From the NCBI RefSeq assembly GCF_001482285.1, contig NZ_LOEP01000027.1, positions 1 through 64,000 of the forward strand: a DNA stretch of 64,000 nucleotides, read 5' to 3'. Position numbers and translations under genes: made by a program. The stretch comes from Haloferax sp. Q22. Its GTDB lineage: Archaea; Halobacteriota; Halobacteria; Halobacteriales; Haloferacaceae. Positions 8,324 to 16,299 of the stretch are shown in pieces. Under the pieces are notes generated by a model. It was given only the letters and a program-made list of their open reading frames with translations. It was not told the DNA's origin and searched no databases. The stretch's first letter is position 1; each line of letters starts with the position of its first letter.

Positions 8324-10135
8324 ATGACAGAACCCGAGTCGACGGAGCTCGACGAATCCGTTCGCGAGGCCGTTGAACGGTCACGAAGCGGTGCGCCGGC
8401 GGTCGGTTCGGTGGTTCGCGACCGGTTTTCGTCCGACGAGGTGTTCCAGCGCATCGTCGCGGCCGCGGACGAGGAGATAACCTCCGGCGCGCGGGAACTG
8501 TTCTTCAGCGCCCTCGCCGCGGGCTTCGCGATTACGATCACGTTCCTCCTCTACGTCTCGATGAAAGCGTCCACCGGCGGCGACCCGGTGTTAAGTGCGA
8601 TGCTCTATCCGCTCGGGTTCATCTACATCATTATCGGGGGCTATCAGCTCTACACCGAGAACACGCTCCCGCCGGTCGCGTTGACGCTGGAGCGATTGGC
8701 CAGTATCCCCGCGCTCTTGCGTAACTGGGTCGTCGTCCTCGCGGGGAACCTCTTCGGCGGGACGCTCGGTGCGGCCGCCCTCGCCTTCGGCGGCGTCCTC
8801 TCGCCGGAAGCCGCGAACGCGGCGCTCGAACTCGCTCAGAAGGGCGTCGAGACGCCATGGTGGAGTCTCTTCTTCAAGGCCGCGTTCGCCGGCCTCATCG
8901 TCGCCGGCGTCGTCTGGGTCACCTTCGCCGCCCGCGACACTATCTCTCGTCTCGCCGTCGTCTATCTCGCGTTCCTCGCGGTTCCGCTGGGTGGCCTCTT
9001 CCACGTCGTCGTCTCCTACACCGAGATGGTCTACCTCGTGATGAACGGCCAGCTGGCGTTCCTCGTCGGACTGACCCAGTTCGTCGTCCCCGTGCTGTTG
9101 GGCAACACCTTCGGCGGCGTCGTCCTCGTCACCGTCGTCAACTACTTCCAGACGACGGAAAACCGGTTAGAATCCGCTCGTTTCGAGGGCGCGAAACGGC
9201 AGCTCTCGATTCGTGAGTGGGTACTGGGTGGACTCGCCGGTCGGTCGTACGTTCCGCTTATCGAGACCGAAGAGGGAACCGACGACCACCCGGACTCCTA
9301 CCGGGTCGTCGTCCCCATCGCGAACCCGCGGACCGAGTCGCACGTCGTCGAACTCGCCTGCACGCTCGCGAAGTCGAAAGAAGACGCCATCGTCGATATC
9401 GTCCACGTGGTGCAAGTCCCCTCGCGCGTCTCACAACGCTACGGCGCCGCACAGAACCAACGGATTATCTCACACTCCAACGAGCAGCTCGAAGACGCCC
9501 GCGAACGCGCCGCCGGCTATGACATCGAAGCCCGGACGTCGACCGTCGTCTCACACCGCTCGTTCGAGGAGATTTTCACCGTCGCCCGCCGCAAAGACGC
9601 GGACCTCGTCATCATGGGCTGGAGCAACGACCGAATCTGGGCGGGAGGACGCGCAGAGCGGACGATGAGCGAGTTGACGAGCCGCCTGCCCTGTGATTTC
9701 CTCGTCCTCAACGACCGGAACTACGACACCAGTCGACTCCTCTTGCCGACGGTCGATAGCCCCCACTCGGCGCTCAGCGCCGAGGTCGCGAAGTCCCTCC
9801 AGTCGGCCGTCGGGTCGGAGGTGACGCTCCTCCACGTCGTCGACGGTCCGGACGACCGCGAACGGGGCGAGGCGTTCCTCTCCGACTGGGCGACCGAACA
9901 CGACCTACAGGACGCGGCGCGAATCGTCGACGACTCCGGCGACATCGAACGAGCCATCGCCGAACGGGCCGACAGCCACTCGATGGTGCTGATGGGCGCG
10001 ACCGAACAGGGCCTTCTCACTCGACTCCTGACCGACTCGCTGCACCTCGACGTGGTCAACGACACCGACCACGCGGTTCTCTTGGTGGAACGCGCCACCG
10101 ACCGAAGCCTCAGACAGCGTCTGTTCGGACGCTGA
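8324..10135 (+). CDS. FNT-family channel fused to two UspA domains
   Basis: A 603-residue fusion. Residues about 60-300 form a six-helix formate/nitrite transporter domain. Family hallmarks are visible: YTENTLPPVALTLERL, RNWVVVLAGNLFGG, a histidine in GGLFHVVVSYTEM at the place of the FNT pore histidine, and VPVLLGNTFGGVVLV. Residues about 323-463 and 465-600 are two universal stress protein folds (VVVPIANPRTESHV and LLLPTVDSPHSAL begin them). Neither has a clean nucleotide-binding Gly-x2-Gly-x9-Gly motif. The natural reading is a monovalent-anion channel or exporter gated by a cytoplasmic stress sensor. The substrate (formate, nitrite, other) is unknown. Confidence 0.9.
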   Translation: MTEPESTELDESVREAVERSRSGAPAVGSVVRDRFSSDEVFQRIVAAADEEITSGARELFFSALAAGFAITITFLLYVSMKASTGGDPVLSAMLYPLGFIYIIIGGYQLYTENTLPPVALTLERLASIPALLRNWVVVLAGNLFGGTLGAAALAFGGVLSPEAANAALELAQKGVETPWWSLFFKAAFAGLIVAGVVWVTFAARDTISRLAVVYLAFLAVPLGGLFHVVVSYTEMVYLVMNGQLAFLVGLTQFVVPVLLGNTFGGVVLVTVVNYFQTTENRLESARFEGAKRQLSIREWVLGGLAGRSYVPLIETEEGTDDHPDSYRVVVPIANPRTESHVVELACTLAKSKEDAIVDIVHVVQVPSRVSQRYGAAQNQRIISHSNEQLEDARERAAGYDIEARTSTVVSHRSFEEIFTVARRKDADLVIMGWSNDRIWAGGRAERTMSELTSRLPCDFLVLNDRNYDTSRLLLPTVDSPHSALSAEVAKSLQSAVGSEVTLLHVVDGPDDRERGEAFLSDWATEHDLQDAARIVDDSGDIERAIAERADSHSMVLMGATEQGLLTRLLTDSLHLDVVNDTDHAVLLVERATDRSLRQRLFGR

Positions 10136-10219
10136 GGCGGTCGGCTCCTCTTCTCGCGGTCGCTTCCGCCTCGCTCTCAGTCGCGACGACGTTCGAACTG
10201 GTCGCCACCGACCGCGCCG

Positions 10220-10229
10220 TTTTTGTAAC
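10220..10229 (+). promoter_or_regulatory. TATA-like element for the FrnE-like gene
   Basis: TTTTTGTAAC lies 21-30 bases before the ATG at 10250 in an otherwise GC-rich gap, consistent with a leaderless transcript. Confidence 0.45.
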
Positions 10230-10249
10230 CGTAGGGAAGACGAATACAC

Positions 10250-10882
10250 ATGAGCTCAGACGCCGACCAGGCGATAACGGTCTACTCGGACTACGTGTGT
10301 CCCTTCTGTTACCTCGGGAGGCAGTCCCTGTCGCAGTATCAAGAGACGAGAGACGAGGAACTCGACATCGACTGGCATCCGTTCGACCTGCGGAGTCAGA
10401 AGCGCCGCCCCGATGGAAGCATCGACTTCTCGGTCGACGACGGAAAAGACGAAGACTACTACGAGCAAGCGAAGCAGGGAGTCCGACGGTTACAAGAGCG
10501 GTACGGCGTCGAGATGAATCTGGACCTCGGGACCGACGTGGACTCGCTCCCGGCGCAAATCGTCTCGTACTACCTGAAGGGACACGCCGACTACGAGACG
10601 TGGCTCGCGTTCGACGAGGCGGTTTTCGAGGCGCTCTGGCAGGACGGTAGAGACATCGGCGACGAGGCGGTGCTCGTCGAACTCGCCGAAGCGGTGGGCG
10701 TCGACGGCGAGGAAGTCACGTCCGCGCTCGACGACGAGACGCTTCGGACCGAAGTGCGCGAACGATTCAGTGAGGCTCAGCAACACGGCGTCACGGGTGT
10801 TCCGACCTTCGCATACGAGGGGTACGCCGCCCGAGGAGCGGTTCCGCCGGAGCAACTAGAGCGACTCGTCGAGGGAACGTAG
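10250..10882 (+). CDS. DsbA-family thiol oxidoreductase, FrnE-like
   Basis: A 210-residue thioredoxin-fold protein with an inserted helical domain. The active site YVCPFCYLG carries a CPFC redox pair near residue 17, and the cis-proline loop is GVTGVPTFAYEG. No signal peptide is present, so it acts in the cytoplasm like FrnE rather than in periplasmic disulfide formation. The related 2-hydroxychromene-2-carboxylate isomerases lack the second cysteine, which argues for redox activity here. Monocistronic by context. Confidence 0.85.
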   Translation: MSSDADQAITVYSDYVCPFCYLGRQSLSQYQETRDEELDIDWHPFDLRSQKRRPDGSIDFSVDDGKDEDYYEQAKQGVRRLQERYGVEMNLDLGTDVDSLPAQIVSYYLKGHADYETWLAFDEAVFEALWQDGRDIGDEAVLVELAEAVGVDGEEVTSALDDETLRTEVRERFSEAQQHGVTGVPTFAYEGYAARGAVPPEQLERLVEGT

Positions 10883-10949
10883 ACACCGGACGACCGAGAA
10901 ACGAGACCGACGGCGCTCGAAGAGTCGTCACGCCCGCCGGCGAGTCGGT

Positions 10950-11378
10950 TCACCCGGCGGTGTTCGTTTCGAGCATCCGACGAAGCGCGACTTCCATCTC
11001 CTCGAACTCCGAGAGTTCGAGTTCGTCGGTCGTGACGATGACGCCGCGGTCGCCGCTGACGACGCGGCCGACGAAACCGTCCGAGAAGACGCGGAGCGTG
11101 AACTCGTACTCGCCGAAGTCGGGACCCGTGTCGCCCCCGCCAACGTTGTAGGTCTCTTGCGGGCCGAACCCGATGCGCTCGCTCTCGACGAGTTCGAATT
11201 TGGCGGCGCGCGCCGCGATCTCGTCGCCGTCGTAGAGGTCCCGTCGGACGTACAGCACGTCGAAGTCGTCGCGGGTGAAGTAGACGACGCTCCGCAGGGA
11301 GTCTCCGAGCGTCGCTCGGCAGGTAGAGACGAGAGCGTCGGCGACGCTCCCAGTGATTGTCGGCGTTGATTCAGTCAC
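10950..11378 (-). CDS. Conserved haloarchaeal protein, unknown function
   Basis: A 142-residue acidic alpha/beta protein without signal peptide or membrane segment. Visible features are a central DSLRSVVYFTRDDFDVLYVR segment, the turn YNVGGGDTGPDFGEY and a C-terminal helix FEEMEVALRRML. I recognise the style of an uncharacterised haloarchaeal family but cannot assign a function. A GTG start at 11378 is chosen because a TATA-like AAATACT lies about 25 bases before it on the minus strand. An ATG at 11441 would put that element inside the gene and add a basic, non-conserved tail. Confidence 0.65.
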   Translation of the reverse strand: MTESTPTITGSVADALVSTCRATLGDSLRSVVYFTRDDFDVLYVRRDLYDGDEIAARAAKFELVESERIGFGPQETYNVGGGDTGPDFGEYEFTLRVFSDGFVGRVVSGDRGVIVTTDELELSEFEEMEVALRRMLETNTAG

Positions 11379-11459
11379 GGAAATAGATAGCACGCCGCAG
11401 TATTTGGCCGTCTCGCCTCTCCGACCACTCGGTCTCCGCACCGCTCGGTCCGGCGCGGT

Positions 11460-12395
11460 TCAGGCCAGTCGGAACCGCGTATCGGTGAGTTCCTCCGAAA
11501 CGTCCCAGAGCCGTGCGGCGGTTTCGGGGTCTCTAGCGCGGTCGCTCGGCTCCGCGATGCCGGGGTTGCCGCGCATGCCGAACACCCCCTGCGGGCCGAC
11601 GTACTCCCCGCTTTCGACGGCCGGCGACGTGGCGGCGTACAGAAGCGGGAGCGCGCCCATCTCGGCCGACTGGGCGAATATCACGTTCCCGAGCTTGCTC
11701 ATCCAGTACCGGAGCGTTGACCCGGATGCCTCGGGGCCGCGGAACTGGAGGTTGGTGGCGGCGTAGCCGGGATGTGCGCCCACGCTCAGCACGTCGTCGA
11801 TACCCGCGACGGTCAGCCGGCGGTCGAGCTCGAACGCGAAAAGCAGGTTCGAGAGCTTGCTCTGGGCGTAGGCGTCCCACTCATCGTAGTCGCGTTCGCC
11901 CTGCAGGTCGTCGAACTCCATCCGACCGCGCTCGTGGAGGCCGCTCGACATCGTGACGAGCCGCGTCTCGCCGGGCGTGTCGCGGAGCGTCGGGAACAGG
12001 TGGGCGCTCAGGGCGAAGTGGCCGAGGTGGTTCACGCCGAACTGCGTCTCGAAGCCCTGTGCGGTCTCCCGCCGGGGGATGGCCATCACACCGGCGTTGT
12101 TGCAGAGGACGTGCAGCGACCCGTGTTCGGCGGCGAACTCGTCAGCGAACCGGCGGACTGAGTCGAGGTCGGCGAGGTCGAGTTCCGAGAGGGTCAGCGA
12201 GGCCGCCGGCACCGAGTCGCGGATGTCGGCCATCGCGTCCTCGCCGCGGTCGAGGCTCCGGCAGGCCATGACGACGTGCGCGCCCTTCTCGGCGAACATG
12301 CGCGTCGCTTCGAAGCCGAGGCCGCTGTTCGCGCCGGTGACGACGACGGTCTTCCCCGAGAGGTCGGGGGCGTCGGCCGCGGTCCAATCGCTCAT
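11460..12395 (-). CDS. Short-chain dehydrogenase, retinol dehydrogenase-like
   Basis: A 311-residue extended SDR. The cofactor motif is TGANSGLG near residue 20. The structural motif is NNAGVM near 98. Catalytic Ser and Tyr-x3-Lys lie in LVTMSSGLHERG and YAQSKLSNL. An Arg after the second strand (ACRSLDRG) suggests NADP(H) preference. The closest family style is the WWOX/retinol-dehydrogenase group, which reduces hydrophobic carbonyls; the real substrate is unknown. An alternative ATG lies four codons upstream. Confidence 0.85.
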   Translation of the reverse strand: MSDWTAADAPDLSGKTVVVTGANSGLGFEATRMFAEKGAHVVMACRSLDRGEDAMADIRDSVPAASLTLSELDLADLDSVRRFADEFAAEHGSLHVLCNNAGVMAIPRRETAQGFETQFGVNHLGHFALSAHLFPTLRDTPGETRLVTMSSGLHERGRMEFDDLQGERDYDEWDAYAQSKLSNLLFAFELDRRLTVAGIDDVLSVGAHPGYAATNLQFRGPEASGSTLRYWMSKLGNVIFAQSAEMGALPLLYAATSPAVESGEYVGPQGVFGMRGNPGIAEPSDRARDPETAARLWDVSEELTDTRFRLA

Positions 12396-12480
12396 GGGGA
12401 CCTCCAAGGACCGAACCGAGTAAACCGTGGCGGCGACGGTCAGCGCGACTGAAGACGGCTGAGCGACCGCCGCGACGACC

Positions 12481-13434
12481 TCACTTCGACGCGGTGCTGG
12501 TCTGCATCCCGTCGGAGTTGTACGCCGAGCCGAAGCCCTCGTCGTCGAGGAGGATGATGCCCGCGGACGACCCGGTGAGTTCGCCGAACTCCTCGATAGC
12601 GAGGTCGGCCGCGGTCTGGGCGTCGCAGCCGCGTTCGAGATGTCCGACGGCGCGACGCGCGAGTGTCACGCGTGCGATGTCTTCACCTGCTCCCGTGGTC
12701 GACGCGCCGCCCGCGGGAGAGGCGTAGAAGCCCGAGCCGATCTGCGGCACGTCGCCGACGCGGCCGGCGAGGGCGAACCAGCGGCCGCCGGTCGAGGTCG
12801 CGGAGGCGAACGTCTCGCCGTCGGTGGCGACCGCCCCGACCGTGTCGTGGCCGGGAAGGCGAGTATCGCGAGCCGAGCGGCCACTGCCTGCCGAGGTTCC
12901 CTCGTTCGTCGGCAGATTGCCGTCACTCGCTTCGGCCGTCGGGTCGCTCGTACTCCCACCGAACCGGTCGGCGAGCCACGCGAGGTGTTCGCTGGGTGAG
13001 CCATCGGGAGCGTCCGCGTTCTCCCAGCGCTCGCGGGTCTCGTCGGTGAAGAGGTCGACGCCGGTCTCGACGCCCGCGTCGGCGGCGAACTCGACCGCCG
13101 GTTTCCCCGTCAGGAGGACGTGCGGGGTGTCTTCGAGGACCGCCCGCGCGACGGAGACGGCGTGTTCGACGCCTTCCATGCCGGAGGCCGCGCCGGCGCG
13201 GCGGTCGCTGAGCATGACGCCCGCGTCAGTGCGGACGACGCCGTCGGACTGGACCGCGCCGCCGACGCCCGCGTTGAATCGGTGGTCCGATTCGAGGACG
13301 CGGACCGCAGTCTCGACCGCCGAAAGCGGGTCGGCTTCGCTCGCGCCCGCGTCGGCCGCGTCATCCAAGACGGCCTGTCTGGGCTCCGGTTCGCCGGGGA
13401 TACCGCCAGCACCGCCGTGGAGGATAATTCGCAT
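12481..13434 (-). CDS. Isoaspartyl peptidase / L-asparaginase (Ntn hydrolase)
   Basis: A 317-residue plant-type asparaginase. The N-terminal subunit begins MRIILHGGAGGIPG and contains NAGVGGAVQSDG and DAGVMLSDRRAGA. The autocleavage site precedes the catalytic threonine in GHDTVGAVATDG (near residue 194). The C-terminal part has PQIGSGFYASPAGGASTTG. A Ser/Thr/Gly/Asp-rich insertion of about 40 residues separates the last helix of the alpha part from the cleavage site and is probably removed or disordered after maturation. The ATG at 13434 matches the family N-terminus. Confidence 0.92.
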   Translation of the reverse strand: MRIILHGGAGGIPGEPEPRQAVLDDAADAGASEADPLSAVETAVRVLESDHRFNAGVGGAVQSDGVVRTDAGVMLSDRRAGAASGMEGVEHAVSVARAVLEDTPHVLLTGKPAVEFAADAGVETGVDLFTDETRERWENADAPDGSPSEHLAWLADRFGGSTSDPTAEASDGNLPTNEGTSAGSGRSARDTRLPGHDTVGAVATDGETFASATSTGGRWFALAGRVGDVPQIGSGFYASPAGGASTTGAGEDIARVTLARRAVGHLERGCDAQTAADLAIEEFGELTGSSAGIILLDDEGFGSAYNSDGMQTSTASK

Positions 13435-13519
13435 ACGAGGGTGTCTTCGGAGCGTGGTCCTAAACGTATCGACCGATGAATGGAGCGATACTTGCACTTC
13501 GCCGTCGATAACGGCAGGA

Positions 13520-13529
13520 CTTTTACACC
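13520..13529 (+). promoter_or_regulatory. TATA-like element for icd
   Basis: CTTTTACACC lies 24-33 bases before the icd ATG at 13553, giving a transcript with almost no leader. Confidence 0.5.
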
Positions 13530-13552
13530 GCACTGGAAAACCCAAATTGTTC

Positions 13553-14812
13553 ATGAGCTACGACCAGATTGAGGTTCCGGACGACGGCGAGAAGATCACG
13601 GTCGACGAGGAGACGGGTAAGCTCTCCGTCCCCGACAATCCGATTATTCCGATCATCCACGGCGACGGAATCGGAACGGACGTCGGCCCCGCCGCGCAGA
13701 AGGTCCTCGACGCCGCCGCCGAGGCGACCGGCCGCTCTGTCTCTTGGATGCGCGTCTACGCCGGTTCGTCCGCCCGCGACAAGTACGACGAAAACCTCCC
13801 GGAGGACACGGTAAGCGCTATCCGCAACCACCGCGTCGCAATCAAGGGCCCGCTCACGACGCCCGTCGGCGCCGGCTTCCGCTCGCTCAACGTCGCGCTC
13901 CGTAAGAAGCTCGACCTGTACGCGAACGTCCGCCCGACCTACCACCTCGACGGCGTCCCGTCGCCCGTGAAGAACCCCTCGGCGATGGACATGGTCACGT
14001 TCCGCGAGAACACCGAAGACGTGTACGCCGGCATCGAGTGGGAAGCCGGCACCGACGAGGTCCAGCAGGTCAAGGAGTTCGTCGAAGAGGAGATGGGCGC
14101 GACGGGCGTCATCCACGACGGCCCCGTCGGCATCGGCATCAAGCCCATCACCGAGTTCGGGACGAAGCGCCTCGTCCGCGAGGCCATCGAGTACGCCCTC
14201 GAAAACGACCGCGACTCCGTCACCCTCGTCCACAAGGGTAACATCATGAAGTTCACCGAGGGCGCGTTCCGCGACTGGGGCTACGAACTCGCAGAAGAGG
14301 AGTTCGGCGACGTCACCATCACGGAAGACGAGCTCTGGGAGGAGTACGACGGCGAGAAGCCCGAGGACAAGGTCGTCGTCAAGGACCGCATCGCGGACAA
14401 CATGCTCCAGCAGCTTCTCACCCGCACCGCCGACTACGACGTCATCGCCACGATGAACCTCAACGGCGACTACATGTCCGACGCCGCCGGCGCGCAGATC
14501 GGTGGCCTCGGCATCGCCCCCGGCGCGAACTTCGGCGAAGGTCTCTGTCTCGCAGAGCCCGTCCACGGCTCCGCGCCCAAGTACGCCGGCGAGGACAAGG
14601 TCAACCCGACCGCGATGATTCTCTCCGGCCGCCTCATGTTCGAGTACATGGGCTGGAAGGACGCCGGTAAGCTCATCCGCGACGCCGTCGAGAAGACCAT
14701 CTCGGACGGCGACGTGACCTACGACCTCGAACGCCAGATCGAGGGCGGCAACAAGCTCGCCACGAGCGAGTACGCCGACAAGGTCGTCGAGAACATCAAC
14801 GAACTGGCCTAA
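13553..14812 (+). CDS. icd: NADP-dependent isocitrate dehydrogenase
   Basis: Oxidative decarboxylation of isocitrate to 2-oxoglutarate in the citric acid cycle. The 419-residue protein is collinear with bacterial Icd. HGDGIGTDVG is near residue 42. Substrate-binding segments include YANVRPTYHL and MVTFRENTEDVYAGIEWEAG, and further on are KPITEFGTKR and HKGNIMKFTEGAFRDWGYE. The cofactor loop HGSAPKYAGEDKVNPTAMI contains the Lys and Tyr typical of NADP specificity. The ATG at 13553 is confirmed by the promoter and family length; the frame upstream is open for 243 codons but overlaps the asparaginase gene antisense. Confidence 0.96.
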   Translation: MSYDQIEVPDDGEKITVDEETGKLSVPDNPIIPIIHGDGIGTDVGPAAQKVLDAAAEATGRSVSWMRVYAGSSARDKYDENLPEDTVSAIRNHRVAIKGPLTTPVGAGFRSLNVALRKKLDLYANVRPTYHLDGVPSPVKNPSAMDMVTFRENTEDVYAGIEWEAGTDEVQQVKEFVEEEMGATGVIHDGPVGIGIKPITEFGTKRLVREAIEYALENDRDSVTLVHKGNIMKFTEGAFRDWGYELAEEEFGDVTITEDELWEEYDGEKPEDKVVVKDRIADNMLQQLLTRTADYDVIATMNLNGDYMSDAAGAQIGGLGIAPGANFGEGLCLAEPVHGSAPKYAGEDKVNPTAMILSGRLMFEYMGWKDAGKLIRDAVEKTISDGDVTYDLERQIEGGNKLATSEYADKVVENINELA

Positions 14813-14872
14813 GCCAGTTCGTTGAGCAGCCAGAAATCTTCGATTTCTGGATACATTCACGAATTGGCGTAA
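14798..14872 (+). repeat. Hairpins and duplicated gene end after icd
   Basis: A perfect 11-bp inverted repeat (14798-14808 with 14813-14823) brackets the icd stop codon with a 4-base loop. A second perfect 8-bp hairpin follows (14830-14837 with 14843-14850). Then 14853-14872 resembles the gene end itself: the codons for His-Glu-Leu-Ala-stop repeat Asn-Glu-Leu-Ala-stop exactly 60 bases downstream and in frame. This looks like a tandem duplication of the 3' end that may now act as a termination or stability structure. Confidence 0.55.
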
Positions 14873-14925
14873 GCGAACACACCACTTCTCTCTCGCGGCA
14901 CCGACGCCGCACTCTTTCGCGCCGA

Positions 14926-15381
14926 CTACAGTCGATTCGGGTCTCGCCAGCGCTGAATCCGGTTCCACAGGGGACGAACGACGCCGAAGACGACCGCGCC
15001 AGCGGTGTCGGCGACGATATCGACGCCCGTGTCTTCCAAGTAGACCGAACGCGGCCACTCGACCCAGAAGCTAGTGAAGAGCCGCTCGTACACCTCGAAC
15101 CACGTGCCGATGGCGGCGACGGCCATCGGGAGGACGACGAGGAGCGCGACCCGCGAGTGGAGCAGGCGGGGGTTGAGGACGTAGAGGACCGCCGCGACGC
15201 CGAACCCCGAGGCGGCGTGGACGAGGATGTCCCACCACCAGATGCGGGTGTAGAGAAACAGCGCCATGCTCGTGAAGTGCGTCGCGGTGACGACGCCCCC
15301 GAACACCGCGACGGCGGCCATCTCTCGGGGTCGCTCTTCCCACCCGGCAAGTACCATCTCGTCCCAGGTGCGCCTCAGCAT
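14926..15381 (-). CDS. Polytopic membrane protein, paralogue of the next gene
   Basis: A 151-residue protein with about four membrane helices. Conserved-looking segments are RIWWWDILVHAASGFGVAA, a central helix pair, then EVYERLF and LEDTGVDIVADTAGAVVFG. The same segments, in the same order, occur in the neighbouring gene at 15554-16057, so the two arose by duplication. The acidic ED-x-x-x-D-x-x-x-D pattern before the last helix recalls the YjdF/DUF2238 inner-membrane family. Function unknown. The ATG at 15381 is the first in frame close to the conserved part. Confidence 0.75.
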   Translation of the reverse strand: MLRRTWDEMVLAGWEERPREMAAVAVFGGVVTATHFTSMALFLYTRIWWWDILVHAASGFGVAAVLYVLNPRLLHSRVALLVVLPMAVAAIGTWFEVYERLFTSFWVEWPRSVYLEDTGVDIVADTAGAVVFGVVRPLWNRIQRWRDPNRL

Positions 15382-15511
15382 GCGCGGGGAGATGTGCGGG
15401 TCGCGCCGAGTACGGTGAGGAGGGTCGGTGCCGGGGCTGCTGCGAGCGGAAGCATAGACGAGAGATAGGACATCATCGATATGTACGTTATCCCGACGGA
15501 GCAACACGTTT

Positions 15512-15528
15512 GGGGTTAAATTAACCCC
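15512..15528. promoter_or_regulatory. 17-bp perfect palindrome between the membrane paralogues
   Basis: GGGGTTAAATTAACCCC has two perfect 8-base arms around a central A. It sits after the stop of the upstream paralogue and about 130 bases before the ATG of the downstream one. An AT-rich TATA-like stretch (about 15478-15486, minus strand) lies just beyond it. It could be an operator for the second gene or a stem for 3' end formation of the first. Confidence 0.5.
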
Positions 15529-15553
15529 GCCGACGGGGGCATCACGTTCGGGG

Positions 15554-16057
15554 TCAGCGGTTCGACGGGGAGTCGTTGTCCGCCTTCTCGCCGCCGTCGG
15601 AGCGGAGGTGACCGGAGGAGGGCGGCGAGTCACTGCGGGGGCTGTCCGCCCGCGCCCGCGACCTGAGGACGCCCTCGACGAGGGCGAAAAAGCCGAGGCC
15701 GCCGACCACGTCGACCACGAGGTCTATCGCGGTGTCCTCGGCGTAGTAGGCCATCGACCAGCCCCACCAGAAGTCCTTGAACAGGTACTCGTACACCTCG
15801 AACCCCGCGCCGATGGCGAGGATGATGCCACCGACGACGACTGGAGCGCGAGCGCCCCGGAAGGTCCGCGGGAACACGAGGAACAACACGCCTGCGACGC
15901 CGAAGCCCGAAAGCGAGTGAGTGAGCACGTCCCACCACCAGATTCTCGTGTAGATGTCGTACGCGAGCCCACCGAAGTGGAGCGCGCTGACGACCGCCGC
16001 CCAGACGCCGACGAACACCCACAGCCACGGCTCGCGTGCGAGCTTCGAGTGACTCAT
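15554..16057 (-). CDS. Polytopic membrane protein, paralogue of the previous gene
   Basis: A 167-residue, four-helix membrane protein. It shares RIWWWDVLTHSLSGFGVAG, FEVYEYLF and AEDTAIDLVVDVVGGLGF with the gene at 14926-15381. It differs in a 40-residue hydrophilic C-terminal tail rich in Ser, Arg, Asp and Pro that should lie in the cytoplasm or outside as a flexible extension. YjdF/DUF2238-like by pattern; function unknown. The ATG at 16057 begins just before the first helix. An ATG 19 codons upstream is possible but adds only a basic tail. Confidence 0.75.
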   Translation of the reverse strand: MSHSKLAREPWLWVFVGVWAAVVSALHFGGLAYDIYTRIWWWDVLTHSLSGFGVAGVLFLVFPRTFRGARAPVVVGGIILAIGAGFEVYEYLFKDFWWGWSMAYYAEDTAIDLVVDVVGGLGFFALVEGVLRSRARADSPRSDSPPSSGHLRSDGGEKADNDSPSNR

Positions 16058-16299
16058 GGTCGCCCGCCGCTCGGCGGGGTATCCGGGGTGTTCGACGCGC
16101 CGGGCGCTATCCATGGAGGAAGTACGCGGGGGAAGGGCATAGTTAGGGACTACCGTCTACCGAATGGTGACACTGGACTGATAAATGCTTTCTCCTCATA
16201 TGTTTTGACTGAACTATCCGGAGAACGCATTCGAGAGGCACTCAACCCCGTCAGAATCATCGGAACGGTGTCTCTAACGGGGGCAGTTCGACCGCGACG

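Noticed and set aside
8700-8858. Possible frameshift in the FNT domain because other frames are also open
   Set aside because: The FNT reading frame carries all family motifs without a break from 8324 to 10135.
12824-13552. Long in-frame N-terminal extension of isocitrate dehydrogenase
   Set aside because: The 243 extra codons run antisense through the asparaginase gene. The promoter and the family N-terminus place the start at 13553.
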